From NCBI GenBank assembly GCA_934654475.1, contig CAKUFZ010000041.1, forward strand, positions 1 through 11,855: a stretch of DNA of 11,855 bases, in the 5' to 3' direction. The notes beneath the pieces are model-generated. The model was not told the DNA's origin, searched no databases, and saw only the letters and a list, made by a program, of their open reading frames with translations. This document shows positions 4,956 to 11,855 of this stretch, one piece after another. This DNA comes from an uncultured Coriobacteriales bacterium. GTDB lineage: Bacteria > Actinomycetota > Coriobacteriia > Coriobacteriales > UMGS124. Within the stretch, counting starts at the first letter, position 1; the number at the start of each line of letters is the position of its first letter. The translations under genes were made by a program, and so were the position numbers.

Positions 4956-7900
4956 CTACTCAGTGAAATAGCCGCTCAAGCTCGAGTCGGTCAGGACCTG
5001 AGTGAGAATCCAACCGAAGGGACTTTCCGTGCTGGGACTGGCGATGACCTGGTAGTACTTGTCGAATTGCTCACCAGTCGAAAGTTTAAAGGTAAGCTTG
5101 AGGACATACCCGAACGTACCATCAGCGAACTCAGCAACGTTGGCAAACGTAGCCTCAAGCGGATAGTCCGCCGTGGGCCATGCCACAAAACCCGTACCGT
5201 CGCCGCTGGGCGTCATGTGCGAGGCCCAGGCGAAGGTCGCGTCGGGGCAATGCGCACCCGTCATGCCCGCGATCATGGAAGCGGCGGTCGCATAAGGCAC
5301 GTACACCGTTCCGTCGGATGCCGCGGTCATATCGAGCGCGAACGGATTGTCCTTGTCGAGCACGCCATCCTTCAAGAACTCGGCGAACTGGCTGTTCGTA
5401 GCTGCCTGGGCAACGATGTTGCCGGCAAAGGCGCCCCACTGCGTGGGATCGCACAGCAGGTCTGCCCAGCCGTCCTGGTTAAAAGCAACCATGGAGTACT
5501 CGCCGTCGTCCAGGTTGGCCTGATAGAGCGCACTCAGGTAGAGCACGCCGAGATACTGAGCGGCCTTTTGCTTCTTGGCAGCCTCGTCCACAACGGCCGC
5601 GCCCTCGCCGGGATCAGGGGCAGCCGGTGCCGACACCAACAGGTTGACGGCATCCCACACGTTCTGGGCCTGGTAGTTCACGTCTTCCTGCGTTGCAGCT
5701 GCATCGGCGCGCACGCCTTGTGCGGCGGCAACCGCAGACTGCAGGTACGACCAGCTTTCAGCCGTGTAGTCGGACTCACTCAGCGAGTCGACATACGCAA
5801 GCGCGTTGTCGAGCTCGGCGAAATCGACCGCCGCGGGGGCGGGCTCAGGCGCAGGTTCAGGAGCCGGTTCCGGCGTGGGCTCGGGAGCCGGCTCAGGGGA
5901 TGGTTCCGGCGAGGGAGCCGCCGCCCCTTCCAGTGCGTCGATAGCCTTCTGCGCAAGGTCGGCCTGCGTGTTCACCACGGTCTGGCTCGCCGTGCTGTCG
6001 GCGAGAACCGCACGGGCGCTGGTGAGTGCGGCACTCAGGCGCGCCCAGCTCGCAGGCGTGTAGTCGGCCTCAGTCAATCCCTCGGCCGAAGCAATGACCT
6101 GCTCGAGCCAGGAGGTGTCCACCACAGCGGGAGCAACCGCGGGCTGGAGGGCCGCAACGGCTGCGTTGAGCAGCTCGACCTGCTTGTCGGCCAGGCTCTG
6201 CGTCACGCTGCTGTCGGCAAGGACAGCCTGCGCAGAAGTCAGCGCGCCCTGCATGGCCGCCCAGCTCTCGGGCGTGTAATCGGCGGCGTTCAGGCTCTCG
6301 GCAGACGTGATTGCCTGCTTGAGCCCCGTCGTGTCGACCACCGTGGGAGCAGCTGCGGGCTGAAGGGCCGCAATGGCAGCCTCAAGCAGCTCGGTCTGCT
6401 TGTCAACGATGGTCTGCGTGGCGCTCGTGTCGTCGCGGATCGCCTTGGCGGACGCCAGCGCAGCCTGCATGGCCGCCCACGTCTCAGGCGAGTAATCGGA
6501 TGCCGCGAGCCCCTCGGCTGTACCGATGGCCTGCTCGAGCCCCATCGTGTCGACCACAACAGGGGCAGCCGCAGGCTTCAGGGCCTTGATGGCGGCATCG
6601 AGAAGCTCGGCTTGCTTGTCCACAATGGTCTGGGTGGCCGTCTCATCGGCGAGCACTGCCTTGGCAGACGCCAGGGCGCCCTGCATGGCCGCCCAGCTCT
6701 CGGGCGTGTAGTCGGCCTCGGTCAGACCCTGCGCGCTGTCGACTGCGCCCTGAAGCGCCTTGCGCTCGACAACAGGCGTGAACTCGGCGGCGGGGCCGCC
6801 GTCTTCCTCGGCAATCGTACCGGCCGGGATAGACGTAGTGGCAGGATCGTCAAGCACGCCGTTGTTGTTGAAGTGCAGCTTCTCGCCCTTGAAAGTGAAA
6901 GTGCCGCTGCGCAGCACGCCGTTGGCGCCGCAGTAGATGACGCGGCCGTCGGGCAGGTAGGTCAGGCCGGTGGCCATGGTGCCCGTGTCGGCGTCAAAGT
7001 AGCGAGAACCGTCGGAGAGATGCACGAAGCCTGTGACGCGCAGGCCGTTCTCGTCGTAGTACTTCACCACGCCGCTCGGCAGAGTCACGAGGCCGGTCTG
7101 CATGGCGCCCAGCTCGGGTTCAAAGTAACGCCACGCGCCGCCCACGAAGCACTCGCCGCGCAAGAGCCATCCACCGATGTAGTAATGCGTGTCGCCGTCG
7201 AAGAACGACCAACCGTCGGGCTGGTATTCCTTGATGCCCGTGACGCCAAAGCCCCACTCGGCGTTGGTCGCGTCACTCACGAGGCGAATCTTCACGCTGT
7301 CGCCGGGGACCTTCACCGTGGCGCCCGCGAGGTCGGCGCCGGTGTAGCGCCCCACCATGGAGCCGTCGGAGCCGTAGACCTCGACAAAGTCGTAACCGCG
7401 CTCAAGGTAGGTCTGCTTGTCAAACGTGACGGCCAGGCCCGTGGCGCCAGGATCGCTGTACACCCAGGTGTCGCATGTACCGTTGGCATAGGCATGCGAG
7501 CTCGCAAGGTCAGTCGCCTTCGCCACCACATGCTGGTTGCAGACGACCTCGACCTTCACCGTCTGCGTCACGCCGCTGCCGTCCACCGCAGCGCACGTCA
7601 CCGTGGTCGTGCCCTGCGCCACACCGGTGACGTTGCCGTGCTCGTCCACCTTGGCTACTGCCGGGTTGGAGGAGGACCACACGACGTTCTTGTTGTAGGC
7701 GTTGTTGGGAAGCACGGTTGCGAGCAGCGGCTTGACGTCGCCCGCCTCCATGGAGACGTTCGCCTTGTTGAGGTCGATGCGCGTCACCGGCTGCACCACG
7801 TCGACCGTGCAGGTGGCACTCATCTTGCCGGCGGTGAGGGTCACCGTCGCCGTGCCCAGGCCGGCCGTGACGACCGAGCCATCCTGCCCAACCGTCACGA

Positions 7901-8738
7901 CAGAGGCATCGCTCGTGGACCACGCGACATCATCGGTGCAGTTGGAAGGCTCGACCGTGCCCGTGAGCTTCGCAGTCTGCACGCCGTTGAGCAGAAGCAG
8001 CGAGTTGTTGTTGAGCGTGACCCTCGTCGCGTGGAAGCGGTTCTGCACGAAGGTGAAGCCGTGCCTGCTCGCATAATCGGGAGCGATGGACTCCGCGTCG
8101 CCCAGAATCTTGAGGCCGGCGATGTCCTCGTACACCGTCTGCTGCACGACCTGGTCTTTGCCGTCCTTGTCCTTCTGCGTGACGTTGACCTGCTTGGCGA
8201 ACACGAAGGCGTCTTCGGCGATGCTCGTCACCGTGGGGGCGATGTCCACGCTCGCAAGCGCGGTGCACCCCTCGAAGGCGCGGGCGCCGATGGAGGTCAC
8301 ACCGTCGGGTATCACGACCTCGGCGAGGGCGGTGTTACCCTTGAACGCCTCGTCGGCAATGCCGGCCAGAACGATGCCGTTCAGCTTGTCGGGAAGCGCA
8401 AGCTTGGCGGAAGTGCCCTCGTAGCCCGTGATAACGGCTTGCTGGCTTCCATTGAGGACGTAGGTGTAGGTGTCCTGCCCCACCTGGGCCTGTTTGGCCG
8501 AGGCGTCGGAGGCGGCAGGGGTCGAGGTTGCATTGGCGTTGGACGTTGAGGCCAGGTCGACCGAACCGGTGGACTCAGTGCCAGGCGCCTTGACGCTCAC
8601 AAGCGTCGAGGACGAGCCCTGCGCCGTGGTGTCGGCCAGCGCCTCGGCCGGATAGCCGGCTGCGAATAGCAGGAGTGCAAGGGCCGCGACGGGAATGGCG
8701 GCGACTACGCGCCTACCCACACATGAGGCAGTTGCCAT
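4956..8738 (-). CDS. Large secreted modular surface protein (LRR_5/Big_2/CUB-like/FIVAR)
   Basis: 1260 residues; ATG six bases after AAAGGAG (8745-8751). Layout: signal peptide with a long hydrophobic stretch ending ALA-DT (1-36); Ser/Thr/Ala-rich linker (37-85); BspA-type LRR_5 repeats (about 88-235, e.g. IADEAFKGNTALAEVVIPDG, VTSIGARAFEGCTALASVDI); two Big_2 Ig-like domains (236-315, 316-400); a CUB-like beta domain (402-505, WVYSDPGATGLAVTFD...GFGVTGI); cell-wall-binding-like YG repeats (508-631, WRYFEPELGAMQTGL, SRYFDADTGTMATGL); four FIVAR repeats of about 71 residues (654-938, DYTPESWAAMQGAL); a Pro-Glu linker (941-969); a fifth, diverged FIVAR (970-1037); and an unrecognised C-terminal domain (1055-1260). 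These parts are typical of adhesins and wall-bound glycan-binding proteins. There is no LPxTG motif or C-terminal membrane helix, so attachment would rely on the wall-binding repeats. It is divergent from xpt across about 230 bp. Confidence 0.92.
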   Translation of the reverse strand: MATASCVGRRVVAAIPVAALALLLFAAGYPAEALADTTAQGSSSTLVSVKAPGTESTGSVDLASTSNANATSTPAASDASAKQAQVGQDTYTYVLNGSQQAVITGYEGTSAKLALPDKLNGIVLAGIADEAFKGNTALAEVVIPDGVTSIGARAFEGCTALASVDIAPTVTSIAEDAFVFAKQVNVTQKDKDGKDQVVQQTVYEDIAGLKILGDAESIAPDYASRHGFTFVQNRFHATRVTLNNNSLLLLNGVQTAKLTGTVEPSNCTDDVAWSTSDASVVTVGQDGSVVTAGLGTATVTLTAGKMSATCTVDVVQPVTRIDLNKANVSMEAGDVKPLLATVLPNNAYNKNVVWSSSNPAVAKVDEHGNVTGVAQGTTTVTCAAVDGSGVTQTVKVEVVCNQHVVAKATDLASSHAYANGTCDTWVYSDPGATGLAVTFDKQTYLERGYDFVEVYGSDGSMVGRYTGADLAGATVKVPGDSVKIRLVSDATNAEWGFGVTGIKEYQPDGWSFFDGDTHYYIGGWLLRGECFVGGAWRYFEPELGAMQTGLVTLPSGVVKYYDENGLRVTGFVHLSDGSRYFDADTGTMATGLTYLPDGRVIYCGANGVLRSGTFTFKGEKLHFNNNGVLDDPATTSIPAGTIAEEDGGPAAEFTPVVERKALQGAVDSAQGLTEADYTPESWAAMQGALASAKAVLADETATQTIVDKQAELLDAAIKALKPAAAPVVVDTMGLEQAIGTAEGLAASDYSPETWAAMQAALASAKAIRDDTSATQTIVDKQTELLEAAIAALQPAAAPTVVDTTGLKQAITSAESLNAADYTPESWAAMQGALTSAQAVLADSSVTQSLADKQVELLNAAVAALQPAVAPAVVDTSWLEQVIASAEGLTEADYTPASWARLSAALTSARAVLADSTASQTVVNTQADLAQKAIDALEGAAAPSPEPSPEPAPEPTPEPAPEPAPEPAPAAVDFAELDNALAYVDSLSESDYTAESWSYLQSAVAAAQGVRADAAATQEDVNYQAQNVWDAVNLLVSAPAAPDPGEGAAVVDEAAKKQKAAQYLGVLYLSALYQANLDDGEYSMVAFNQDGWADLLCDPTQWGAFAGNIVAQAATNSQFAEFLKDGVLDKDNPFALDMTAASDGTVYVPYATAASMIAGMTGAHCPDATFAWASHMTPSGDGTGFVAWPTADYPLEATFANVAEFADGTFGYVLKLTFKLSTGEQFDKYYQVIASPSTESPFGWILTQVLTDSSLSGYFTE
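5925..6779 (-). repeat. Tandem FIVAR-coding repeats, period about 215 bp
   Basis: Four in-frame copies encode ATQTIVDKQAELLDAAI-like and DYTPESWAAMQGAL-like blocks. Identity is also high at DNA level: the word read as GCCCAGCT(C)TCGGGCGTGTA recurs near 6045, 6260, 6475 (diverged) and 6695 on the plus strand. Such arrays can change copy number by recombination. Confidence 0.8.
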
Positions 8739-8823
8739 GACGGTCTCCTTTCATCTGGAAGGGGGCCGCACGCCGGCACCCCTCGGTGCTGCCACGCTTT
8801 GACGAACCCGTCGCCGAGCTTCA

Positions 8824-8902
8824 CATAACTCGGCACATACAATTATACATCTATCGTCAATATAAGCCATAACCCGCGGTTATGCCGTGACTCGTGGTAA
8901 TG
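8824..8902. promoter_or_regulatory. Divergent control region between surface gene and xpt
   Basis: A perfect -10 TATAAT lies on the minus strand at 8847-8842, about 104 bp before the surface-protein ATG; I see no good -35. A perfect inverted repeat CATAACC-CGC-GGTTATG (8868-8884) lies upstream of it. Its right part, ACCCGCGGTTATG (8872-8884), recurs as ACTCGTGGTAATG 18 bp on (8890-8902, 10 of 13 identical). Its left part recurs as CATAACTCG at 8824-8832. These look like binding sites for a regulator serving one or both divergent genes. A small hairpin GCACC/GGTGC (8776-8789) lies in the surface-gene leader. No purine riboswitch core is visible before xpt. Confidence 0.5.
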
Positions 8903-8971
8903 TAAGCCAATCGCAAAATGTTGCATTGCGCGCAAACGACGGGTTGCATTTCAAAAGGAAGGACGACAGCG

Positions 8972-9556
8972 GTGGGCATGATCGAACTCGAGGAGCGCAT
9001 CAGGCGCGACGGTACGGTAAAGGCCGGCAACGTGTTGAAGGTTGACGCCTTCCTCAACCACCAGTGCGACGTGGAGCTCTTCGACCACATGGGCGCCGCC
9101 TGGGCCGAGCACTTCGCAGGCAAGCCCGTCGACAAGATCCTCACCATCGAGTCCTCCGGCATCGGCATCGCATGCTGCGTGGCCCGCCACTTCGGCAACG
9201 TGCCCGTCATCTTCGCCAAGAAGACGCTCTCCATCAACCTCGACGGCGAGCAGTACTGCACCAAGATTCATTCCTTCACCAAGCAGAAGGATTTCGATGT
9301 CATCGTGACGAAGCGCTACCTCAACGAGGGCGACCGCGTGCTCATCATCGACGACTTCCTCGCCAACGGTTGCGCCCTGCGCGGCCTCATCGAGATTTGC
9401 GAGGAGGCCGGCGCCAAGGTCACGGGCATCGGCATCGCAATTGAGAAGGGCTTCCAGCCCGGCGGCCGCGAGCTGCGCGAGGACGGCTACGATCTCGACT
9501 CGCTGGCCATCGTCACGTCCATGAACCACGAGACCGGCGAGATCGTTTTCGCGTAA
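8972..9556 (+). CDS. xpt: Xanthine phosphoribosyltransferase
   Basis: Salvages xanthine: xanthine + PRPP gives XMP + diphosphate, in the cytoplasm, feeding GMP synthesis. 194 residues, the usual size. The GTG at 8972 sits nine bases after AAAGGAAGG, while the ATG at 8978 (MIELEERIRR) is 15 bases away, so GTG is favoured; the difference is two residues. Family marks (residues from the GTG): VLKVDAFLNHQ (21-31), the TIESSGI loop (58-64), the YCTKIHSFTKQ stretch (95-105), the PRPP-binding motif VLIIDDFLANG (123-133) and IGIAIEKGFQPGGREL (153-168). It appears to be transcribed alone and is convergent with the phosphoesterase gene. In Firmicutes the gene usually has a guanine riboswitch; none is seen here, so control by the palindromic sites upstream is more likely. 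Confidence 0.95.
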   Translation: MGMIELEERIRRDGTVKAGNVLKVDAFLNHQCDVELFDHMGAAWAEHFAGKPVDKILTIESSGIGIACCVARHFGNVPVIFAKKTLSINLDGEQYCTKIHSFTKQKDFDVIVTKRYLNEGDRVLIIDDFLANGCALRGLIEICEEAGAKVTGIGIAIEKGFQPGGRELREDGYDLDSLAIVTSMNHETGEIVFA

Positions 9557-9574
9557 GCCGCGCGGCCTCTCTTT

Positions 9575-10189
9575 TTATTTACGACCCGGCTTGTCATTTG
9601 GGCCTGGAACCCACTCACGGGGTTCCAGGCCCAAATTTTCATTGTCCTGAGCAGGAGTAACGCACTCCCAACCCTTGAAAAACTCGCGAATTTGGGCGAT
9701 GCTCACCGGACGGCAGTCATTTGCGTCGACGCCCACGTCGTAGCGGCGATAGCCCTTCGTGCGCTGCAACTCGTTGTAATGGGAACCCGTGCTATGAATG
9801 TGGCCATGCACATGAATCACGCCACGGAAAATACCGTTCCAGGTCATGAACGGGTAATGGCTGGCAACCACGCGCGTCTTGTTGTATTTGATGTCGCGAT
9901 AGTCGTCGATGCGCTCGAAAAAGTCCGTGTCGTCCCAATCGAGGTCGTGGTTGCCGCGCACAAGCTGCACGTGCTGGCAACGGATGCCGCGCAAAAGGCC
10001 GAGCACCTCGTCCTGCCTGCCCTTCATCGACAGGTCGCCCAGGATGCAGAGGGTGTCGCTCTCCCCCACGCACTCGTTGATGTTAGCGATGATGGCGTGC
10101 GCCATCTCGTCCACGGTGGCAAAGGGGCGCTGCGTAAAGGTCAGGATGTTCTCATGGCAAAGGTGCAAATCGCTGGTAAACCAAAGCAC
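9575..10189 (-). CDS. Calcineurin-like metallophosphoesterase
   Basis: 204 residues, starting at GTG (10187-10189) five bases after GAGGAG (10195-10200). The dinuclear-metal motifs of the superfamily are all present: SDLHLCHENI (D7, H9), GDLS (G51, D52), GNHD (79-82), SHYPF (H111) and VHGHIHS with GHIH (129-132). This compact type, sometimes annotated as a phosphoesterase or phage-related MPP, hydrolyses phosphomono- or diesters; the substrate is not predictable from sequence. The protein ends in a charged tail (ENLGLEPREWVPGPNDKPGRK) whose codons double as the hairpin terminator of the opposing xpt gene. That suggests the tail was extended or adapted over the terminator. It is divergent from the HypB-like gene, with 187 bp between the starts. 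Confidence 0.88.
   Translation of the reverse strand: MLWFTSDLHLCHENILTFTQRPFATVDEMAHAIIANINECVGESDTLCILGDLSMKGRQDEVLGLLRGIRCQHVQLVRGNHDLDWDDTDFFERIDDYRDIKYNKTRVVASHYPFMTWNGIFRGVIHVHGHIHSTGSHYNELQRTKGYRRYDVGVDANDCRPVSIAQIREFFKGWECVTPAQDNENLGLEPREWVPGPNDKPGRK
9596..9640 (+). terminator. 17-bp hairpin terminator of xpt, inside the opposing coding sequence
   Basis: Perfect 17-bp arms (9596-9612 and 9620-9636, left arm beginning ATTTGGGCC) with a 7-nt loop, followed by TTTTC. It lies 40 bp past the xpt stop but within the last 22 codons of the convergent phosphoesterase gene, where it encodes NLGLEPREWVPGPN. A weaker element, GCCGCGCGGC then CTCTCTTTTT (9557-9576), precedes it. Confidence 0.8.
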
Positions 10190-10293
10190 GGGCGCTCCTC
10201 ACGGTAAAAGGCAAACGCAGGTGATTATAACGCTTCGCAAGCCGTGGTTTGTGCTACCCTTCTCCCTTGACGGGGCCAAAGCAAATCGCAGGG

Positions 10294-10357
10294 GGTTGCT
10301 AAGGCAATGCGGAAGGCGAGCGTGCCTCCCGTATTCCCGCATGCGTATCAGGCAACC
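10294..10357 (+). promoter_or_regulatory. Structured leader of the hypB-like gene (candidate riboswitch or attenuator)
   Basis: Three nested stems: GGTTGC/GCAACC (10294-10299/10352-10357), ATGCGG/CCGCAT (10307-10312/10337-10342) and AGGC/GCCT (10314-10317/10324-10327). The outer stem ends three bases before the AAGGAGG ribosome site (10361-10367). A competing hairpin TTGC/GCAA (10296-10299/10304-10307) would break the outer stem, giving a possible switch. I cannot match it to the NiCo, cobalamin, fluoride, ZTP, TPP or purine classes by eye. A clear promoter in 10201-10293 was not found. Confidence 0.45.
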
Positions 10358-10376
10358 AAAAAGGAGGCATCGTCGG

Positions 10377-11066
10377 ATGGACGAGACCAAGGTCATTGAA
10401 GTCAAGCAATCGATTCTCTGGGAGAACACCCAGGAGGCCGACCAGTGGCGCCAGAAGCTGGCTAAAGAAGGCACGTTCTTCCTCGACGTGATGGCTTCGC
10501 CCGGTGCCGGCAAGACCACGCTCATCCTGGCCCTTCTCAAGGAGCTCAAGGCCCGCGGCCTGGAGTGCGGCGTCATCGAGGCCGACCTCGAAAGCGACGT
10601 GGACGCGCTCAAGATCAAGGAGGCCGGCGTGGCTTCCGTCGAGCTCAACACCAAGGGCGTGTGCCATGTGGAGATGGGCATGGTCAAGCGCTCATTCGCA
10701 GCGTTCGGCGACCACCACTTCGACTTCATGGTGCTCGAGAACATCGGCAACCTCGTGTGCCCCGCCGATTTTGACACGGGAGCCCACACGCGCGTCATGC
10801 TCCTGTCAGTGCCCGAGGGCTACGACAAGGTGTACAAGTACCCGCCGATGTTTGCCGTCACCAACGCGCTCATCGTGACGAAGTGCGCGTACCTGCCGCT
10901 CAACCCCGATTTCGACATGGACGCCCTCAAGAAGCAGGCTCGCGCCCTCAACCCCACCACGCGCGTCTTTGAGACCGACGCGCGCAACGGCCAGGGCATC
11001 GCCGAGCTGGCCGACTGGTTGTGCGAAATGCGCGACAAGACGCTCGCTGCCAGCGCCGCGCTCTAG
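10377..11066 (+). CDS. hypB: HypB-like hydrogenase/urease nickel-incorporation GTPase
   Basis: 229 residues, ATG nine bases after AAGGAGG. HypB is a cytoplasmic SIMIBI-class GTPase which, with HypA, delivers Ni to [NiFe]-hydrogenase. Seen: P-loop ASPGAGKTT (40-48), switch region IEADLESDVDALKIKEAG (67-84), metal site GVCHVEMGM with C96-H97, ENIGNLVCP with C128 completing the Cys-His-Cys set, PEGYDKVYKYPPMF (146-159), and a G5-like ETDARNGQGI (199-208). The N-terminal high-affinity CxxCGC motif and the His-rich tract found in some HypB proteins are missing. The G4 motif, normally NKxDLLP, reads TKCAYLP (168-174), so the guanine-reading Asp is replaced by Ala171. Guanine specificity may be relaxed. 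No hypA or hydrogenase gene is in the window. A hairpin follows, then a family-5 solute-binding protein that might supply nickel. Confidence 0.85.
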   Translation: MDETKVIEVKQSILWENTQEADQWRQKLAKEGTFFLDVMASPGAGKTTLILALLKELKARGLECGVIEADLESDVDALKIKEAGVASVELNTKGVCHVEMGMVKRSFAAFGDHHFDFMVLENIGNLVCPADFDTGAHTRVMLLSVPEGYDKVYKYPPMFAVTNALIVTKCAYLPLNPDFDMDALKKQARALNPTTRVFETDARNGQGIAELADWLCEMRDKTLAASAAL

Positions 11067-11115
11067 GCGCCTACGTATCCCGCACGTCAAAACCAACCGC
11101 ATACCAACGGCACGC

Positions 11116-11156
11116 ACGAGGGGCCAGCTCGGAAATCCTCCGGGCCGGCCCCTCGT
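11116..11156 (+). terminator. Hairpin terminator after hypB
   Basis: Perfect 10-bp arms ACGAGGGGCC (11116-11125) and GGCCCCTCGT (11147-11156), followed by TCTGTAT, 50 bp past the stop codon. The T-tract is poor but the stem is strong. Confidence 0.6.
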
Positions 11157-11191
11157 TCTGTATACGGATGCCAGTGGCCTCATTTAACAGT

Positions 11192-11274
11192 GTAGTAACT
11201 TTAACCCCCTAAAGGGGTGCTACTATCTGCCCAACAGCTTGAATCATAAGCAAGAGTGTTCTTGCTGTTTTATG
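11192..11274 (+). promoter_or_regulatory. Two hairpins in the leader of the solute-binding protein gene
   Basis: First: ACCCC/GGGGT (11204-11208/11214-11218) with an outer GTAG/CTAC (11192-11195/11220-11223). Second: AGCAAGA-GTGT-TCTTGCT (11249-11266) followed by GTTTTA, with outer CATAA/TTATG (11245-11249/11270-11274), resembling a weak terminator or attenuator. After it come two near-identical 11-bp tandem units TTTTGTTTCAT/TTTTGTTTCAC (about 11298-11319). Promoter elements are not clear. Confidence 0.35.
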
Positions 11275-11350
11275 CACAGGTAGGAATATTCTGTCTATTT
11301 TGTTTCATTTTTGTTTCACGTTTCGCCGTTCAAGGAAAAGGAGCGTACCC

Positions 11351-11855
11351 ATGGCTATCACCAACAATGTTTCCCGCCGTTCCTTCGTAGCAGCCGCAGC
11401 CGGCGCCTTCGCCGCCGCTGGCCTGGCCGGCACCTTCGCGAACACCGGCGCCAACGTCGCCAAGGCCGAGGAGCCCAAGCAGGGCGGCACCCTCACGGTG
11501 TCCCTGGCCTCTGCCCCCTCCAAGCTCGACCCCATCCACTATTCCGGCACCTATGAGAGCCAGATCATCTGCGAGGTCACCGACCGCCTCATCGAGTACA
11601 ACGACGACCTTTCCGAGTTCGTCCCCTCCCTGGCCACCAGCTGGGAGGTCTCCGACGACGGCATCACCTACGTCTTCCAGATTCGCGAGGGCGTCAACTT
11701 CACCGCCTCGGATTACCATGACGCACGCGCCCTCACCGCTGAGGACGTCGCCTACTCGCTGAACCGCTCCGGCCAGTACTCCGACAACGCGCGCCTCTCC
11801 ATGCTCGACAAGGCCGAGGCCACCGGCGACCTCGAGGTCACCTGCACCCTGACCA
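11351..11855 (+). CDS. ABC transporter family-5 solute-binding protein, Tat-exported, N-terminal part
   Basis: The first 168 residues are present; the gene runs off the right edge. ATG is seven bases after AAAAGGAG (11336-11343). The leader has a twin-arginine motif (SRRSFVAAAAGAF) and an Ala-rich core, with cleavage likely near VAKAEE (about 37-41); there is no lipobox cysteine. The mature start GGTLTVSLASAPSKLDPIHY, then LIEYNDDLSEFVPSLATSWE, VSDDGITYVFQIREGVNF and ALTAEDVAYSLNR, is the SBP_bac_5 (DppA/OppA/NikA) pattern. It captures peptides or, in the NikA branch, nickel chelates for an ABC importer. The substrate cannot be set from the N-terminus; the neighbouring HypB-like gene makes nickel worth considering. 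Tat export is typical for such proteins in Coriobacteriia. Confidence 0.9.
   Translation, partial: MAITNNVSRRSFVAAAAGAFAAAGLAGTFANTGANVAKAEEPKQGGTLTVSLASAPSKLDPIHYSGTYESQIICEVTDRLIEYNDDLSEFVPSLATSWEVSDDGITYVFQIREGVNFTASDYHDARALTAEDVAYSLNRSGQYSDNARLSMLDKAEATGDLEVTCTLT

Noticed and set aside
5067..8549. A 1160-codon open frame antisense to the large surface protein
   Set aside because: Composition (Arg, His, Gly, Val rich) is the usual shadow of a high-GC gene in the mirrored frame; no ribosome site, domains or signal peptide, while the opposite strand has clear domains.
8739..8971. Guanine riboswitch before xpt
   Set aside because: The conserved three-way-junction core and kissing-loop sequences are not present on the plus strand.
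1..11855. tRNA or rRNA genes
   Set aside because: No cloverleaf with T-loop consensus or rRNA segment noticed on either strand by eye; a tRNA scan would settle it.

Overview
The window looks like chromosomal DNA of a high-GC actinobacterium. The best fit is a host-associated member of the Coriobacteriia (Eggerthellales or Coriobacteriales). The pointers are the strong G/C bias at third codon positions, AGGAG-type ribosome sites, an SLH surface protein, a very large FIVAR/BspA-like surface protein, an IS110 transposase of a type I associate with gut Coriobacteriia, and a HypB-type nickel-insertion protein beside a twin-arginine family-5 solute-binding protein. The taxon is an inference; no rRNA or other marker gene is present.

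Layout from left to right. (1) 1-242: the start of a leftward SLH-domain surface protein. (2) 454-644: a compact rightward transcription unit with no ORF, consisting of a promoter, several hairpins and an intrinsic terminator, probably a small RNA. (3) About 570-2214: a very GC-rich IS110-family insertion sequence whose transposase points left. It has structured noncoding ends and a perfect 17-bp inverted repeat at both edges. (4) 2230-3126: an Abi_2 (AbiD/AbiF) abortive-infection protein with a HEPN RNase motif, of lower GC than the IS. (5) 3261-4598: a leftward AAA_14/DUF4143 ATPase with a three-site operator array spaced exactly 32 bp. (6) 4956-8738: a 1260-residue secreted modular surface protein. 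(7) 8972-9556: xanthine phosphoribosyltransferase, convergent with (8) a small metallophosphoesterase whose last codons form a 17-bp hairpin. (9) 10294-11066: a structured leader followed by a HypB-like GTPase. (10) 11351 to the end: the start of a Tat-exported peptide/nickel-type solute-binding protein.

The part most worth attention is 454-3126. Abi_2/AbiF proteins are known as HEPN toxins accompanied by a conserved upstream RNA that acts as antitoxin, and AbiF has been proposed as the ancestor of Cas13. Here a promoter-driven structured RNA lies upstream of an Abi_2 gene in the same orientation, and an IS110 element, itself from a family mobilised by bridge RNAs, sits between them. The 17-nt sequence at the end of the RNA is perfectly complementary to the region just before the abi start. 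It can be read as the insertion sequence's inverted repeats (my preferred reading) or as an antisense pairing site. The two readings make different, testable predictions. Outside this block most genes are ordinary. The exceptions are a likely riboswitch-like or attenuator leader before hypB, a non-canonical G4 motif in HypB, and the operator array before the ATPase.
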